64,000 nt of DNA from Solibacillus merdavium (GCF_014836935.1 NZ_JACSPW010000015.1:36353-100352); one strand, 5' to 3'; shown: positions 8,136 to 17,322, numbered from the stretch's first letter. Program-made: numbers and translations. The notes: generated by a model from the letters alone, not told the origin.

Positions 8136-9011
8136 ATGGAAATTAGAGATTTACATAATTTTATTCAAGTAGTAGATCATGATAGCTTTACCAAAGCGGC
8201 TGAGGAAATGTATGTTACGCAATCTTCTTTAAGTAAAAGTATTAAACGCTTAGAAAAACAATTGACTTCCGAACTGCTCGACAGAAAATCCAAAAAAGTA
8301 AAGTTAACAGATATAGGAATGTTAGTTTACCAACAAGGAAAAGAGATTCTTTATGCGATTGATGATTTACAGTTGCTTATCAAAAAGAGTAAAAATATAG
8401 AGGTGGGGCGTTTGAAATTAGGTATGCCCCCTTTAATTGGGACTTTATTTTTTCCAGAAATAGCAGAAACGTTCAATGATAAGTTCCCAAACATAAAAAT
8501 TGAATTATTCGAACGTGGAGCAAAAAAGCTCGAAGAAATAGTTTTAGATGGAAAGGTAGAAATAGCATTAGTCGTCTCTCCATACTTTAAAAATAACATG
8601 TATGATATATACCCTTTTATTGAAGATGAGTTCTTTGTTTTTTTACATAAAGATCATGTACTAGCATCTAAAGCAGAAATTTCAATTAACGAATTAAGAG
8701 ATGAAAAATTTATTATTTTCACGGAAGAATTTACTTTACATGACTACGTTATTAATGCATGTAAAGAAGCAGGTTTTTCACCAGAAGTTGTATATAAAAG
8801 TTCTCAATGGGATTTAATTTTAGAGTTAACAGTCTCTAGTAATGGTGTTACATTACTTCCGAGGTCAATCTATAAAAAGAATCTTAATCCTAATATAAAG
8901 TTAATAAAAATTAAAGGCGAACCTTTGTTATGGAAGCTTTCCTTCATAACGTTAAAAGATTCATACAAATCGTTTGTATTAGAAAAATTTATTAGTTTAA
9001 TAAAAAAATAA
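8136..9011 (+). CDS. LysR-family transcriptional regulator
   Basis: A 291-residue regulator. The N-terminal winged helix-turn-helix (residues 1-60) has the family pattern, with SFTKAAEEMYVTQSSLSKSIKRLE as the recognition region. The C-terminal two-lobed substrate-binding domain spans about 90-290. It lies 106 bases upstream of, and codirectional with, a carboxylate carrier and acyl-CoA genes, so it probably controls them in response to the transported acid or its CoA ester. LysR genes are more often divergent from their targets, so this arrangement is slightly unusual. The effector is not predictable from sequence. Confidence 0.85.
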   Translation: MEIRDLHNFIQVVDHDSFTKAAEEMYVTQSSLSKSIKRLEKQLTSELLDRKSKKVKLTDIGMLVYQQGKEILYAIDDLQLLIKKSKNIEVGRLKLGMPPLIGTLFFPEIAETFNDKFPNIKIELFERGAKKLEEIVLDGKVEIALVVSPYFKNNMYDIYPFIEDEFFVFLHKDHVLASKAEISINELRDEKFIIFTEEFTLHDYVINACKEAGFSPEVVYKSSQWDLILELTVSSNGVTLLPRSIYKKNLNPNIKLIKIKGEPLLWKLSFITLKDSYKSFVLEKFISLIKK

Positions 9012-9117
9012 TTTAATATTCCTGTTAGGAATGATTAATATTCCTATTATTCCTTTTACTAACAATATCGTTTGTAATAGAATTTTCTGTATACAAAACA
9101 GAAAAAGGAGGGGTTTT

Positions 9118-10410
9118 ATGGCTTTGTTAGGATTTCTAACAATCGGTGTATTTTTAACATTAATATTTACAAGAAAAGTTTCGGTAATTGTCGCATTAGT
9201 AATGGTGCCAGTAATATTTGGTCTAATTGGGGGATTTGGTTTAGAGCTAGGCGAGATGATGTTAAGTGGATTATCAACGGTTGCTCCAACAGGTATTATG
9301 CTTGTGTTCGCTATCTTATATTTTAGTCTTATGTTAGATGTAGGATTATTTGACCCAATGATTAAATTCATTTTAAAGGTTGTAAAAGGTGATCCTTTAA
9401 AAGTGGTAGTAGGTACAGCTATTTTAGCAATGGTAGTACATTTAGATGGTAATGGTTCAGCTACGTTTATCATTACAATCTCGGCTATGCTACCAATCTA
9501 TAAAAAACTAGGAATTAATAGATTGGTTTTAGCTGGTGTTGTCGCTTTAGGTGCGGGTGTAATGAATATTATTCCATGGGGTGGTCCAACGGCACGTGCC
9601 ATGACAACTTTAGGTGCTGAAGCTAAAGATATTTTTAATCCTGTCATTCCTGCAATGTTAGCCGGAATTGTCTGGGTTATTATTGCCTCGGCATTAATTG
9701 GATTAAAGGAAAGAAAACGTTTAGGTATTATTCAATTAGACGAGTCAGATTTACAATTTTCAGTTAGTGAAGAAGAAAAGAAATTAAGAAAACCAAAACT
9801 ATTTATTTATAATCTTTTATTAACTATCGCACTATTAGTTTCTTTAGTAGGCGCATGGTTACCGATGCCAATATTATTTGTATTAGCTTTTGTAGCAGCA
9901 TTAATGGTTAACTATCCAAAACACGATGACCAACAGGCGCGTATTGCAGCGCATTCTAAGAGTGTGCTTTTAGTTGCTACAATGATATTCGCGGCAGGTA
10001 TCTTTACAGGAATACTAAATGGTACAGGAATGATTGAAGATATGGCACTTGCATTAGTAAATGTTATTCCTGATTCTATGGGGCGCTTTTTACCTGTAAT
10101 TGTAGCAATTACTAGTATGCCTTTGAGTCTTGTTTTTACACCTGATGCATATTATTTCGGGGTGTTACCTGTAATTGCTGAAACTGCTTCTTCATTGGGC
10201 ATTAACCCACATGAAATTGGACGAGCAGCAATTTTAGGTCAAATGACAGTTGGATTCCCATTAAGTCCCTTAACTGCTTCAACATTTATTTTAATTGGAT
10301 TAGCACAAGTAGATCTAGTAGATCATCAAAAATTCATTTTTAAGTGGGCGTTTATGACAACAATTGTTATGACAATAGTAGCTGTATTGATTGGGGCGAT
10401 ATCTATATGA
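9118..10410 (+). CDS. CitMHS-family carboxylate:H+ symporter
   Basis: A 430-residue, about 12-segment membrane protein. It starts LGFLTIGVFLTLIFTRKVS and includes conserved ALVMVPVIFGLIGGF, LDGNGSATFIIT and SPLTASTFIL segments, as in the CitMHS family (citrate-metal:proton symporters of the CitM/CitH type). The likely role is uptake of citrate or a related di- or tricarboxylate. The start at 9118 follows AAAAGGAGGGG; upstream in-frame codons lack a site. Its stop overlaps the next ATG by 4 bases (ATGA), which indicates coupling to the AtuA-family gene and points to uptake and catabolism of one carboxylic acid. The exact substrate is inference only. Confidence 0.85.
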   Translation: MALLGFLTIGVFLTLIFTRKVSVIVALVMVPVIFGLIGGFGLELGEMMLSGLSTVAPTGIMLVFAILYFSLMLDVGLFDPMIKFILKVVKGDPLKVVVGTAILAMVVHLDGNGSATFIITISAMLPIYKKLGINRLVLAGVVALGAGVMNIIPWGGPTARAMTTLGAEAKDIFNPVIPAMLAGIVWVIIASALIGLKERKRLGIIQLDESDLQFSVSEEEKKLRKPKLFIYNLLLTIALLVSLVGAWLPMPILFVLAFVAALMVNYPKHDDQQARIAAHSKSVLLVATMIFAAGIFTGILNGTGMIEDMALALVNVIPDSMGRFLPVIVAITSMPLSLVFTPDAYYFGVLPVIAETASSLGINPHEIGRAAILGQMTVGFPLSPLTASTFILIGLAQVDLVDHQKFIFKWAFMTTIVMTIVAVLIGAISI

Positions 10411-11747
10411 AAAAAAACACAATTAGAATTGGTGTAGGTACTGGGTTTGCTGGTGATCGTATCGAGCCTGCTGAAATTTTATTAGAAAAAGCTAATTTAG
10501 ATTATTTGGTTCTGGAATGTTTGGCAGAGCGAACGATAGCGTTAGCTCAAAAAAGAAAAAAAGCGAATTCTTCATTAGGATATGATGTTCTCTTAGAGAA
10601 GCGTATGCAAAGTTTACTGCCTAAATTAAAAAACAAAGCAACACGAATTATCACGAATATGGGGGCTGCTAACCCACAAGCAGGTGCGGAAAAAATCTTG
10701 GAGATAGCAAACCAGCTAGGAATTTCGATTAAAGTCGCTGTGGTTACTGGAGACGATGTCCTTTCAAAAATTTCATTAGATGAAACGGTGTGGGAAACAG
10801 GCAAATCATTAAGTGACTATGGGGAAATTTTGTCTGCAAATGCTTATATTGGCGCAAATGCATTATTGTCTGCCTTACAATCAGATGCTCAGATTATTAT
10901 CACAGGGCGTGTTGCAGACCCATCTTTATTTCTAGCACCAATGATACATGAATTTAAGTGGCCGCTTAACGAATTAGATTATTTAGCGCAAGGAACAGTG
11001 GTTGGCCATTTATTAGAGTGTGCAGGTCAACTTACAGGAGGGTATTTTGCAGATCCAGGTAAAAAAGATGTTACTGATTTAGCAAATCTTGGTTTCCCCT
11101 ATGCAGATGTATCAAATGATGGAACAGCTATTTTTAGCAAGGTTGAAAATACAGGTGGTCAAATTACTTTACAAACAATGAAAGAACAACTGCTTTATGA
11201 AGTTTTGAATCCTACTGCATATACAACACCTGATATCATTGCCGATTTCTCGAAAGTGGTTTTTGAAGAAATTAATCCTGGCACTATTAAAGTAAGTGGT
11301 GTTACTGCCGTAGGGAAACCTGAAAAATTAAAAGTAAGTATTGGCTATAATGCTGGCTTTATTGGCGAAGGCGAAATCTCATATGCCGGAGAAAATGCAT
11401 TAGCACGTGCTGAGTTAGCTGGGGAAATCATTTCTGAAAGAATTCGTCATTTATACACAGATTTTAGGGTAGATTTGATTGGTGTAAATGCTACTCATAG
11501 AAAAGCATTTAGACAAATCGAACCTTATGAAGTTCGACTTAGAGTTGCTGGTAAGACACAGAGTTCAAGTTTAGCAGCATTAATTGGTGAGGAAGTTGAA
11601 GCGTTATATACAAATGGTCCAGCTGGTGGTGGTGGGGCACGTAAAAATATTGTGGATGTCGTAGGTATCGTTTCTACTTTTATTGAGGAGAACCAAATCG
11701 AAATTAGTACTGAAAAGAAGGAGGTTCATTTAAATGAAATTATATGA
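10407..11747 (+). CDS. Acyclic terpene utilisation AtuA family (DUF1446) protein
   Basis: A 446-residue DUF1446 protein with signature stretches RIGVGTGFAGDR, ITNMGAANPQAG, IITGRVADPSLFLAPM, GHLLECAGQLTGG and YTNGPAGGGGARKN. AtuA proteins belong to acyclic terpene and branched-acid degradation clusters, where they are thought to act on acyl-CoA intermediates; the reaction is not firmly established. It overlaps the CitMHS gene by 4 bases and the following small gene by 14. In many bacteria this domain is fused to the ~100-residue domain encoded here by the next gene. With a carrier and CoA-transferase beside it, a role in degrading an imported carboxylate is likely. Confidence 0.85.
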   Translation: MKKNTIRIGVGTGFAGDRIEPAEILLEKANLDYLVLECLAERTIALAQKRKKANSSLGYDVLLEKRMQSLLPKLKNKATRIITNMGAANPQAGAEKILEIANQLGISIKVAVVTGDDVLSKISLDETVWETGKSLSDYGEILSANAYIGANALLSALQSDAQIIITGRVADPSLFLAPMIHEFKWPLNELDYLAQGTVVGHLLECAGQLTGGYFADPGKKDVTDLANLGFPYADVSNDGTAIFSKVENTGGQITLQTMKEQLLYEVLNPTAYTTPDIIADFSKVVFEEINPGTIKVSGVTAVGKPEKLKVSIGYNAGFIGEGEISYAGENALARAELAGEIISERIRHLYTDFRVDLIGVNATHRKAFRQIEPYEVRLRVAGKTQSSSLAALIGEEVEALYTNGPAGGGGARKNIVDVVGIVSTFIEENQIEISTEKKEVHLNEII

Positions 11748-12036
11748 GGTGGCACACTGTAGAACTGGTGATAAAGGTAATACTTTAACCATGTCAATTA
11801 TTGCTTTTAAAAAAGAGAACTATCCATTGCTTTTAGAACAAGTAACAGTCGACAAAGTGAAAGATCACTTACAAGGCATCGTATTAGGAGATGTTGAGCG
11901 TTATGAACTTCCTTCTCTAGGAGCATTGCAATTTGTTTGTCACGAAGCTTTAGATACGGGAGTTACTACATCATTAGCAATGGACACGCATGGGAAAACC
12001 TTAAGTTACAGCATATTAGAATTAGAACTATCATAA
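11734..12036 (+). CDS. AtuA-associated small protein (C-terminal AtuA-like domain)
   Basis: A 100-residue protein with motif VAHCRTGDKGNT near the N-terminus and ELPSLGALQFVCHEAL later. This matches the small domain that often forms the C-terminus of AtuA/DUF1446 proteins. Here it is a separate gene overlapping the AtuA gene by 14 bases, with its GAAGGAGG ribosome site inside the AtuA coding region, so the two products are probably made together as one enzyme. The conserved CRTGDKGN loop suggests a catalytic or substrate-binding part. No independent function is known to me. Confidence 0.75.
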   Translation: MKLYEVAHCRTGDKGNTLTMSIIAFKKENYPLLLEQVTVDKVKDHLQGIVLGDVERYELPSLGALQFVCHEALDTGVTTSLAMDTHGKTLSYSILELELS

Positions 12037-12089
12037 GCCTTAAAATTAAGTTCTAAAAAAATAAGAGTTATCTTTTCAGGGGGGTTGAA

Positions 12090-12788
12090 ATGGAGAAAGT
12101 ATACGATTCATTTGAACATGCAGTAGAGGATATTACGAATGGTTCTACTATTATTGCTGGTGGATTTGGTCTGTGTGGTATTCCTGAGAAATTAATTGCG
12201 GCGTTAGAAAAAAAGGATGTAACAGATTTAACCGTTGTGAGTAACAACTGTGGAGTAGATGATTTTGGATTAGGTTTATTACTTAAAAATAAACAAATAA
12301 AAAAAATGATTGCATCCTATGTTGGTGAAAATAAAACTTTTGAGCAACAATTTATATCAGGAGAGCTAGAAGTCGAATTAACACCACAAGGTACCTTAGC
12401 TGAGAAACTTCGAGCTGGAGGGGCGGGTATTCCCGGGTTTTACACTGCAACAGGCGTTGGAACACCTATTGCAGAAGGCAAAGAAGTGAAAGAATTCGAT
12501 GGTAAAGCGTATTTATTAGAAACCGCAATTAAAGGGGATTTTGCTTTAGTTAAAGCATGGAAAGCAGATAAAAGTGGTAATTTAGTATTCCGGAAAACCT
12601 CTCGTAATTTTAATCCATTAGCTGCCATGGCTGCTAAAATAACTATAGTAGAGGTGGAGGAATTAGTAGAGGTTGGAGAAATAGATCCAGACTTTATTCA
12701 CCTACCGGGTATTTACGTTCAGCGTATAGTAGTTGGTCAAAATTATGAAAAACGCATTGAACGTCTCGTTGTAAAGGAGAATGCATAG
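12090..12788 (+). CDS. scoA: 3-oxoacid CoA-transferase subunit A
   Basis: A 232-residue family I CoA-transferase alpha subunit. It has the glycine-rich CoA-binding region [18 protein letters not shown] near residue 18 and the conserved [10 protein letters not shown]…EVEELV segment. With the next gene it would move CoA from succinyl-CoA or acetyl-CoA to a free acid. The gene is 54 bases after the AtuA-like small gene with no terminator between, so it is in the same operon. Names such as atoD or scoA are used for this family; the acceptor acid here is probably the substrate brought in by the CitMHS carrier (inference). Confidence 0.85.
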   Translation: MEKVYDSFEHAVEDITNGSTIIAGGFGLCGIPEKLIAALEKKDVTDLTVVSNNCGVDDFGLGLLLKNKQIKKMIASYVGENKTFEQQFISGELEVELTPQGTLAEKLRAGGAGIPGFYTATGVGTPIAEGKEVKEFDGKAYLLETAIKGDFALVKAWKADKSGNLVFRKTSRNFNPLAAMAAKITIVEVEELVEVGEIDPDFIHLPGIYVQRIVVGQNYEKRIERLVVKENA

Positions 12789-13417
12789 TGTCTAGAGATG
12801 TGATTATAAAACGTGCTGTTCAAGAAATTTCAAATGGGATGTATGTAAATTTAGGCATTGGAATGCCCACATTGATAGCGAATAATATACCTTCAGATTA
12901 TGAAGTGTTTCTACAATCTGAGAATGGTTTGCTTGGCATTGGGGCTTACCCTACGGAAGAGCAAGTAGATGCGGATTTAATAAATGCGGGTAAAGAAACT
13001 GTTACAGCTAGCAAAGGCGCTTCATATTTTGATAGTGCAGAAAGCTTTGCTATGATCCGAGGAGGACATATTGATGTAGCGATTTTAGGTGGAATGGAAG
13101 TCTCTCAATACGGTGATCTAGCTAACTGGATGATTCCAGGAAAACTAGTTAAAGGTATGGGAGGAGCAATGGACTTAGTAGTAGGTGCAAAAAAAGTTGT
13201 TGTGATTATGGAGCATACGAATAAACATGGTGAAACAAAAATTAAACAAACTTGCTCTCTTCCACTTACAGGTAAAGGTGTCGTTCATCGATTAATAACT
13301 GAATTAGCAGTTTTTGATTTCAAGGATGGAGAAATGATTCTCATCGAATTACAACCAGAAGTCACATTAGAGGAAGTTAAAGAAAAGACAGAAGCTTCAT
13401 TTGTTGTGAATTTATAA
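12788..13417 (+). CDS. scoB: 3-oxoacid CoA-transferase subunit B
   Basis: A 209-residue beta subunit, normal length for the family. It has [13 protein letters not shown] near the start and SENGLLG with the catalytic glutamate at about residue 45, which forms the glutamyl-CoA intermediate. The GTG start overlaps the scoA stop by one base (TAGTG), and the AAGGAG site lies inside scoA. It is the last gene of the carboxylate operon, which ends at the strong terminator at 13540. The C-terminal region ([15 protein letters not shown]…) is typical. Confidence 0.87.
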   Translation: MSRDVIIKRAVQEISNGMYVNLGIGMPTLIANNIPSDYEVFLQSENGLLGIGAYPTEEQVDADLINAGKETVTASKGASYFDSAESFAMIRGGHIDVAILGGMEVSQYGDLANWMIPGKLVKGMGGAMDLVVGAKKVVVIMEHTNKHGETKIKQTCSLPLTGKGVVHRLITELAVFDFKDGEMILIELQPEVTLEEVKEKTEASFVVNL

Positions 13418-13539
13418 AAGTGATTAATTGCTCTTTGAAGATAGGAAATAGGTATAAAAAATGTAATATTAGCCCACTTCCCCATAAATGTAAAAAATAG
13501 AAGGTTGAAATTTCCACTTATACAATAAAATCAACAAAA

Positions 13540-13584
13540 TCCCCTCTCAATCCTTGTAAGCCAAGGGTTGAGAGGGGGTTTTTC
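13540..13584 (+). terminator. Strong terminator ending the carboxylate/CoA operon
   Basis: CCCCTCTCAATCCTTG pairs with CCAAGGGTTGAGAGGGG around a short TAAG loop, followed by TTTTT. It lies 120 bases after scoB. Confidence 0.85.
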
Positions 13585-13939
13585 TGCGTTTCAACCATCA
13601 TAAAAAATTCCATTCGCAAATGTGGAAGAGTGGAATTTTGCAATTTCTATCTACACCGAGGCTACTTCTCAAAGTTTGAGGGAAACTCCCATTTTATATT
13701 TGGACTTCTTTTATACGTTTACTCTATGAGAACCACTTGTTCCATATTGTTAAATATTTTTCCGAATTATTAAGAGAACGAACGTTTCCTTATAACATCG
13801 CTCGCCTCTCCTGTTTTTCCATCATCGTACTATATTTAATATTTGGAAAACTAAATTCTCTTTTAAGGCTATAAAGTTCAGTTAAAAAGAAAATAATAAG
13901 TTGTGATAGAGAGCTTTTTATTATAAAGGAGGACAACTC
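13585..13939 (+). other. Non-coding gap before the SDR gene
   Basis: About 355 bases without a plausible gene. A 9-bp hairpin at 13605-13640 (AAAATTCCA with TGGAATTTT) would act as a terminator only on the minus strand, where it is followed by T5, yet no minus-strand gene precedes it now. This may mark a deleted gene. The last 80 bases are AT-rich and end in AAAGGAGGACAACTC, the ribosome site of the SDR gene. Confidence 0.35.
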
Positions 13940-14722
13940 ATGAATCGTTTTGAAGAAAAAGTCGTAATTGTAACGGGTGCAGGCTCGGGATTAGGACAGG
14001 CTGCAGCATTACAGCTGGCAAAAGAAGGCGCTAAGCTAGTGCTCGTTGATATAAATCAGGCCGGGTTAGATGACACAAAGAAAAAGGTGCAGGAAGTTGC
14101 TTCAAATGCAGAGACGCTTCTAGTAACAGCAAATGTTGCAACGGAAAGTGAAGTAGAGAACTTTGTCAATCAAACGGTGGAACGATTCGGCAAGATTGAT
14201 GCCTTCCTCAACAATGCTGGAGTAGAAGGGAAGCAAGATTTAACAGAAGACTATGGGGTCGATGAATTCCAAAAAGTTGTCTCGATCAATTTAAATGGTG
14301 TATTTTACGGTATGAAGTATGTTTTGAAGGTGATGAAGGAACAAGGCTATGGATCGATTGTTAACACGGCGTCTGTCGGTGGAATCCGGGGGGTCGGAAA
14401 TCAGTCAGGCTATGCTGCGAGTAAGCATGGCGTAGTTGGATTAACAAGAAACTCAGCGGTTGAATACGGTGAGTACGGGATTTCTGTAAAAGCAATTGCC
14501 CCTGGTGCGATTATGACACCAATGGTAGAAGGATCTTTGCGTCAAATAGGCGGCGATAACTGGGAAGAAGCAGGCAAACAATTTGTACAAGGTAATCCGA
14601 TGAAACGCTTTGGTAAACCAGAAGAAATAGGTTACTTAGTGGCGTTTTTATTATCTACTCAAGCTGACTTCATTAATGGCGCTGTCATCCCAATCGACGG
14701 CGGGCAATCTTATAAATATTAA
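13940..14722 (+). CDS. Short-chain dehydrogenase/reductase
   Basis: A 260-residue classical SDR. The NAD(P)-binding motif TGAGSGLG is at residues 12-19, NNAG at 91-94, and the catalytic Ser145, Tyr158 and Lys162 (YAASK) are all present. An acidic residue at the end of the second strand (VLVDIN) suggests NAD rather than NADP. Length and motifs fit 3-oxoacyl-ACP reductase-, glucose dehydrogenase- and levodione reductase-like members, so the substrate cannot be named. It has a strong ribosome site and a terminator directly after, so it is monocistronic. Confidence 0.85.
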   Translation: MNRFEEKVVIVTGAGSGLGQAAALQLAKEGAKLVLVDINQAGLDDTKKKVQEVASNAETLLVTANVATESEVENFVNQTVERFGKIDAFLNNAGVEGKQDLTEDYGVDEFQKVVSINLNGVFYGMKYVLKVMKEQGYGSIVNTASVGGIRGVGNQSGYAASKHGVVGLTRNSAVEYGEYGISVKAIAPGAIMTPMVEGSLRQIGGDNWEEAGKQFVQGNPMKRFGKPEEIGYLVAFLLSTQADFINGAVIPIDGGQSYKY

Positions 14723-14730
14723 TCAATGAC

Positions 14731-14773
14731 TTATAAAAGCGAAGTAAAAAACGCTTTTATAGGTTTTTTATTT
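14731..14773. terminator. Bidirectional terminator between SDR and DUF1722 genes
   Basis: TATAAAAGCG pairs with CGCTTTTATA, with a T6 run on the + side and an A-rich flank giving T on the other side. It separates convergent genes. Confidence 0.75.
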
Positions 14774-14797
14774 TTCAAATGGTCGGTTCTCAGTAAT

Positions 14798-15151
14798 TCA
14801 ATCCTTCAAAATGCGGCTTTCGATTAAATATTTCACTTCATATTTCCGAGCCAATCCTTTTAGGAACTTTAATAGTCCGCTAAAATTCGCTTCTTCCAAT
14901 AAACGTTCATACTGCATTTTTTCTTCGGCACTGGCACATTTTTTAAAGTATCCCCACATATGCTGGCATGCATTGCGCATACTGCCGTTTGTTGGTTTTT
15001 GGTTAAGTGCATCTGTTATGAGCTGAGCGACCTCGTCATACGATAAATTATCCTTCATTGCTTGCCGGATGGCGTTATAGTGTTTCTGGCTATGAAACAT
15101 TACATGATATTTTTCCTCCCGCCATAAATGCTCAGTATGCTTTTTGTTCAT
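14798..15151 (-). CDS. DUF1722 (YbgA-like) protein
   Basis: A 117-residue protein that begins HLWREEKYHVMFHSQKHY, matching the start of the DUF1722/YbgA domain, which often appears alone or fused to a DUF523 domain. The ~115-residue length equals one stand-alone domain. Function is unknown; fusions elsewhere link it to photolyase or thiol-related genes, but nothing nearby supports that here. The ribosome site CAGGAGGTG lies 8 bases before the ATG. It is convergent with the SDR gene. Confidence 0.7.
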   Translation of the reverse strand: MNKKHTEHLWREEKYHVMFHSQKHYNAIRQAMKDNLSYDEVAQLITDALNQKPTNGSMRNACQHMWGYFKKCASAEEKMQYERLLEEANFSGLLKFLKGLARKYEVKYLIESRILKD

Positions 15152-15360
15152 GCAACGACACCTCCTGCTTTTTTGTCATCATTATATAAGATAAAGAAAA
15201 GTTTTACATTTGTTAAGAAATCGCCTCGATATTAGTATGTAAAAAATTGTATAATATATTAAGAGCATATTTTTATGGTTTTTTCATTATGATGGGATAT
15301 AAAAGAAATACCTTTTAAATTAACTGAATATACTTAAAATTTATAGGAGGAGGATTTTTT

Positions 15361-16722
15361 ATGCTAAACGATCTTGCACCTAGCTTTGAACAACAAGAAG
15401 ATTTATTGAATCCAGAGCAGCCAGCTGTTCAAGCTGCCGAAACATTATTCGTTAATGAATTTACAGATGGGGTACTAAATCCAAACGCACCGATGTTGGG
15501 ACCAGTTAAAGATGGTGGTACGATTATTGCCAATACAGCACCGGGGTGTTGGGGACCGATGATTACGCCGATAATACGCGGTGGACATGAAGTGACAAGA
15601 CCTGTGTATGTGGAAGGCGCGGAAGTAGGGGACGCAATCGTTATACAAATTAAGTCGGTCCAAGTGACATCGATTGCTACATCTTCGGGGACGGATGAAG
15701 CGCAGGTGGATCGATTTATCGGAGATCCATTTGTAAAAGTGAAGTGTCCGGGCTGTGGAAAGCTGCATCCGACGACCATCGTACAGGGCATTGGCCAGGA
15801 GTCGGTAAAATGTGTTACATGTGGCACAGATACTACACCGTTTAAAATTTCGAATGGCTATACGATGGCGTTTAATCCTAAAGGTGATATCGGCTTGACT
15901 GTTGGCAGAGAAGCGGCGCGCCGAATTGCCCAGGATGCCAAGAACTTTATGCGAACACCAGAAAAGTCTGTCCAAAACCCCATTACGGCATTTGGACCAA
16001 GTGATTTAATTGGTGTCATGGCAAGAATGCGGCCCTTTGTAGGGCAGCTAGGAACAACACCATCCAAGGCAATGCCGGATTCCCATAATGCCGGCGACTT
16101 TGGCTCATTTTTAATCGGAGCACCACACGAATTTACGATGACGGAAGATGAGCTTGATATCCACCGCACAGATGGACATATGGATATAAACCGTGTCCGT
16201 GAAGGGGCTGTAGTCATCTGTCCTGTAAAAGTACCAGGTGGCGGTGTTTATGTGGGGGATATGCATGCGATGCAAGGTGATGGAGAAATTGCCGGCCATA
16301 CGACAGATGTAGCGGGTATTGTGCAGCTACAGGTGAGTGTCCTAAAGAAAGTGAACTTGGAAGGGCCGATTATCCTCCCGAATGTAGAGGACTTACCGTA
16401 TACAGCTAAGCCATTTTCTAAAGAAGAGAAGCGCATAGCACGTGAGCTGGCGGAAGAGTTTGGTGTGAAGCAGGTGGAAGATAGTTTCCCGTTATCGGTT
16501 GTCGGTACAGGGCAAAATTTAAACATAGCAACAGACAATGCACTTGAGCGTATAGCAAAACTGTTTGAACTAACGGTCGATGAGGTGAGAAACCGCGCGA
16601 CTATAACGGGCTCGATTGAAATAGGTCGCCATCCCGGTGTCGTAACCGTTACTGTTCAAATTCCTAAATCATTTCTAAAAAAGGCTAGACTCTTTAAAAC
16701 AATCAAACGCCAGTACGATTAA
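15361..16722 (+). CDS. Acetamidase/formamidase family protein
   Basis: A 453-residue FmdA/AmdA family protein (hydrolysis of short amides to acid and ammonia). Family blocks include LGPVKDGGTIIANTAPG, VYVEGAEVGDAI, AMPDSHNAGDFG, DGHMDINRVREGAVVICPV and GGGVYVGDMHAMQGDGEIAGH. An unusual feature is a paired CxxC insertion, CPGC at 129-132 and CVTC at 151-154, which looks like a zinc ribbon within the N-terminal half. The GGAGGAGG site is 7 bases before the ATG. It stands alone; a guanidinium exporter elsewhere in the window hints at small-nitrogen-compound metabolism, but no link is shown. Confidence 0.8.
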   Translation: MLNDLAPSFEQQEDLLNPEQPAVQAAETLFVNEFTDGVLNPNAPMLGPVKDGGTIIANTAPGCWGPMITPIIRGGHEVTRPVYVEGAEVGDAIVIQIKSVQVTSIATSSGTDEAQVDRFIGDPFVKVKCPGCGKLHPTTIVQGIGQESVKCVTCGTDTTPFKISNGYTMAFNPKGDIGLTVGREAARRIAQDAKNFMRTPEKSVQNPITAFGPSDLIGVMARMRPFVGQLGTTPSKAMPDSHNAGDFGSFLIGAPHEFTMTEDELDIHRTDGHMDINRVREGAVVICPVKVPGGGVYVGDMHAMQGDGEIAGHTTDVAGIVQLQVSVLKKVNLEGPIILPNVEDLPYTAKPFSKEEKRIARELAEEFGVKQVEDSFPLSVVGTGQNLNIATDNALERIAKLFELTVDEVRNRATITGSIEIGRHPGVVTVTVQIPKSFLKKARLFKTIKRQYD

Positions 16723-16796
16723 CGAGTAATGAAGAGTTTTTATCAATTATTTTTCGGGAAACAGAATTGTAATAGAAAAATAGAAGGGATGATGCT

Positions 16797-17315
16797 ATGC
16801 AACCATTAATCAGGAAAATAGAAGCAATTGTCATCTCCATTGGCGTTCAGTCGGGTATGGGCACTATAGAAGCCGTAAGTGAAAAGGACGAAAGTAAAAA
16901 AGCGATTTTTCAAATTACATCAAAAACGCCATTAATGACAAAGGACGGATATCAAATCGGTATTTCGGCCATCCCTGTGAAGGCGAAAATTATTGTGTTC
17001 GTTGACTCCAAAAGTCCGTCGCCCATGGTTTCACCCCCACATATTACACCACTGCTCGTTATTTTTGATCAGTATGACAAAAAAGGGGAAGTATGTGTAG
17101 GTGCATTTGATAAAATGCTCTATTGCGAACAGCTGAATCTGAAGCTCCATATTAATGAATCAACGGAAATAGTGGATTTAACCGGGAAGCGAGTGGATCG
17201 GAGCGAATTGACTGAGAAAATGCTATTTGTCTTCTATGACCGGGCAACACGCAGCATGCCTGTACAAGCAAATCCATCAAAACTGATTGTTACATCTATT
17301 GAGCATACTAAATAG
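16797..17315 (+). CDS. Unrecognised protein with two similar beta-rich halves
   Basis: I do not recognise this 172-residue protein. It has no signal peptide and no membrane segment. Two halves look alike: the first contains ITSKTPLMTKDGYQI… then IIVFVDSKSPSPMVSPPHIT, and the second ITS-like TEIVDLTGKRVDRSELTEK then LFVFYDRATRSMPVQANPSK. Each ends in an FVxYD/S…S.P.....P pattern followed by a beta strand. Similar 'VxYxxxTRSxPxxxxP' units occur in Bacillales and Clostridia proteins near stalk or S-layer type domains (memory, low certainty). It sits 75 bases after the amidase gene with its own GGGATGATG ribosome site and may be cotranscribed. Confidence 0.6.
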   Translation: MQPLIRKIEAIVISIGVQSGMGTIEAVSEKDESKKAIFQITSKTPLMTKDGYQIGISAIPVKAKIIVFVDSKSPSPMVSPPHITPLLVIFDQYDKKGEVCVGAFDKMLYCEQLNLKLHINESTEIVDLTGKRVDRSELTEKMLFVFYDRATRSMPVQANPSKLIVTSIEHTK

Positions 17316-17322
17316 TGAAAGG

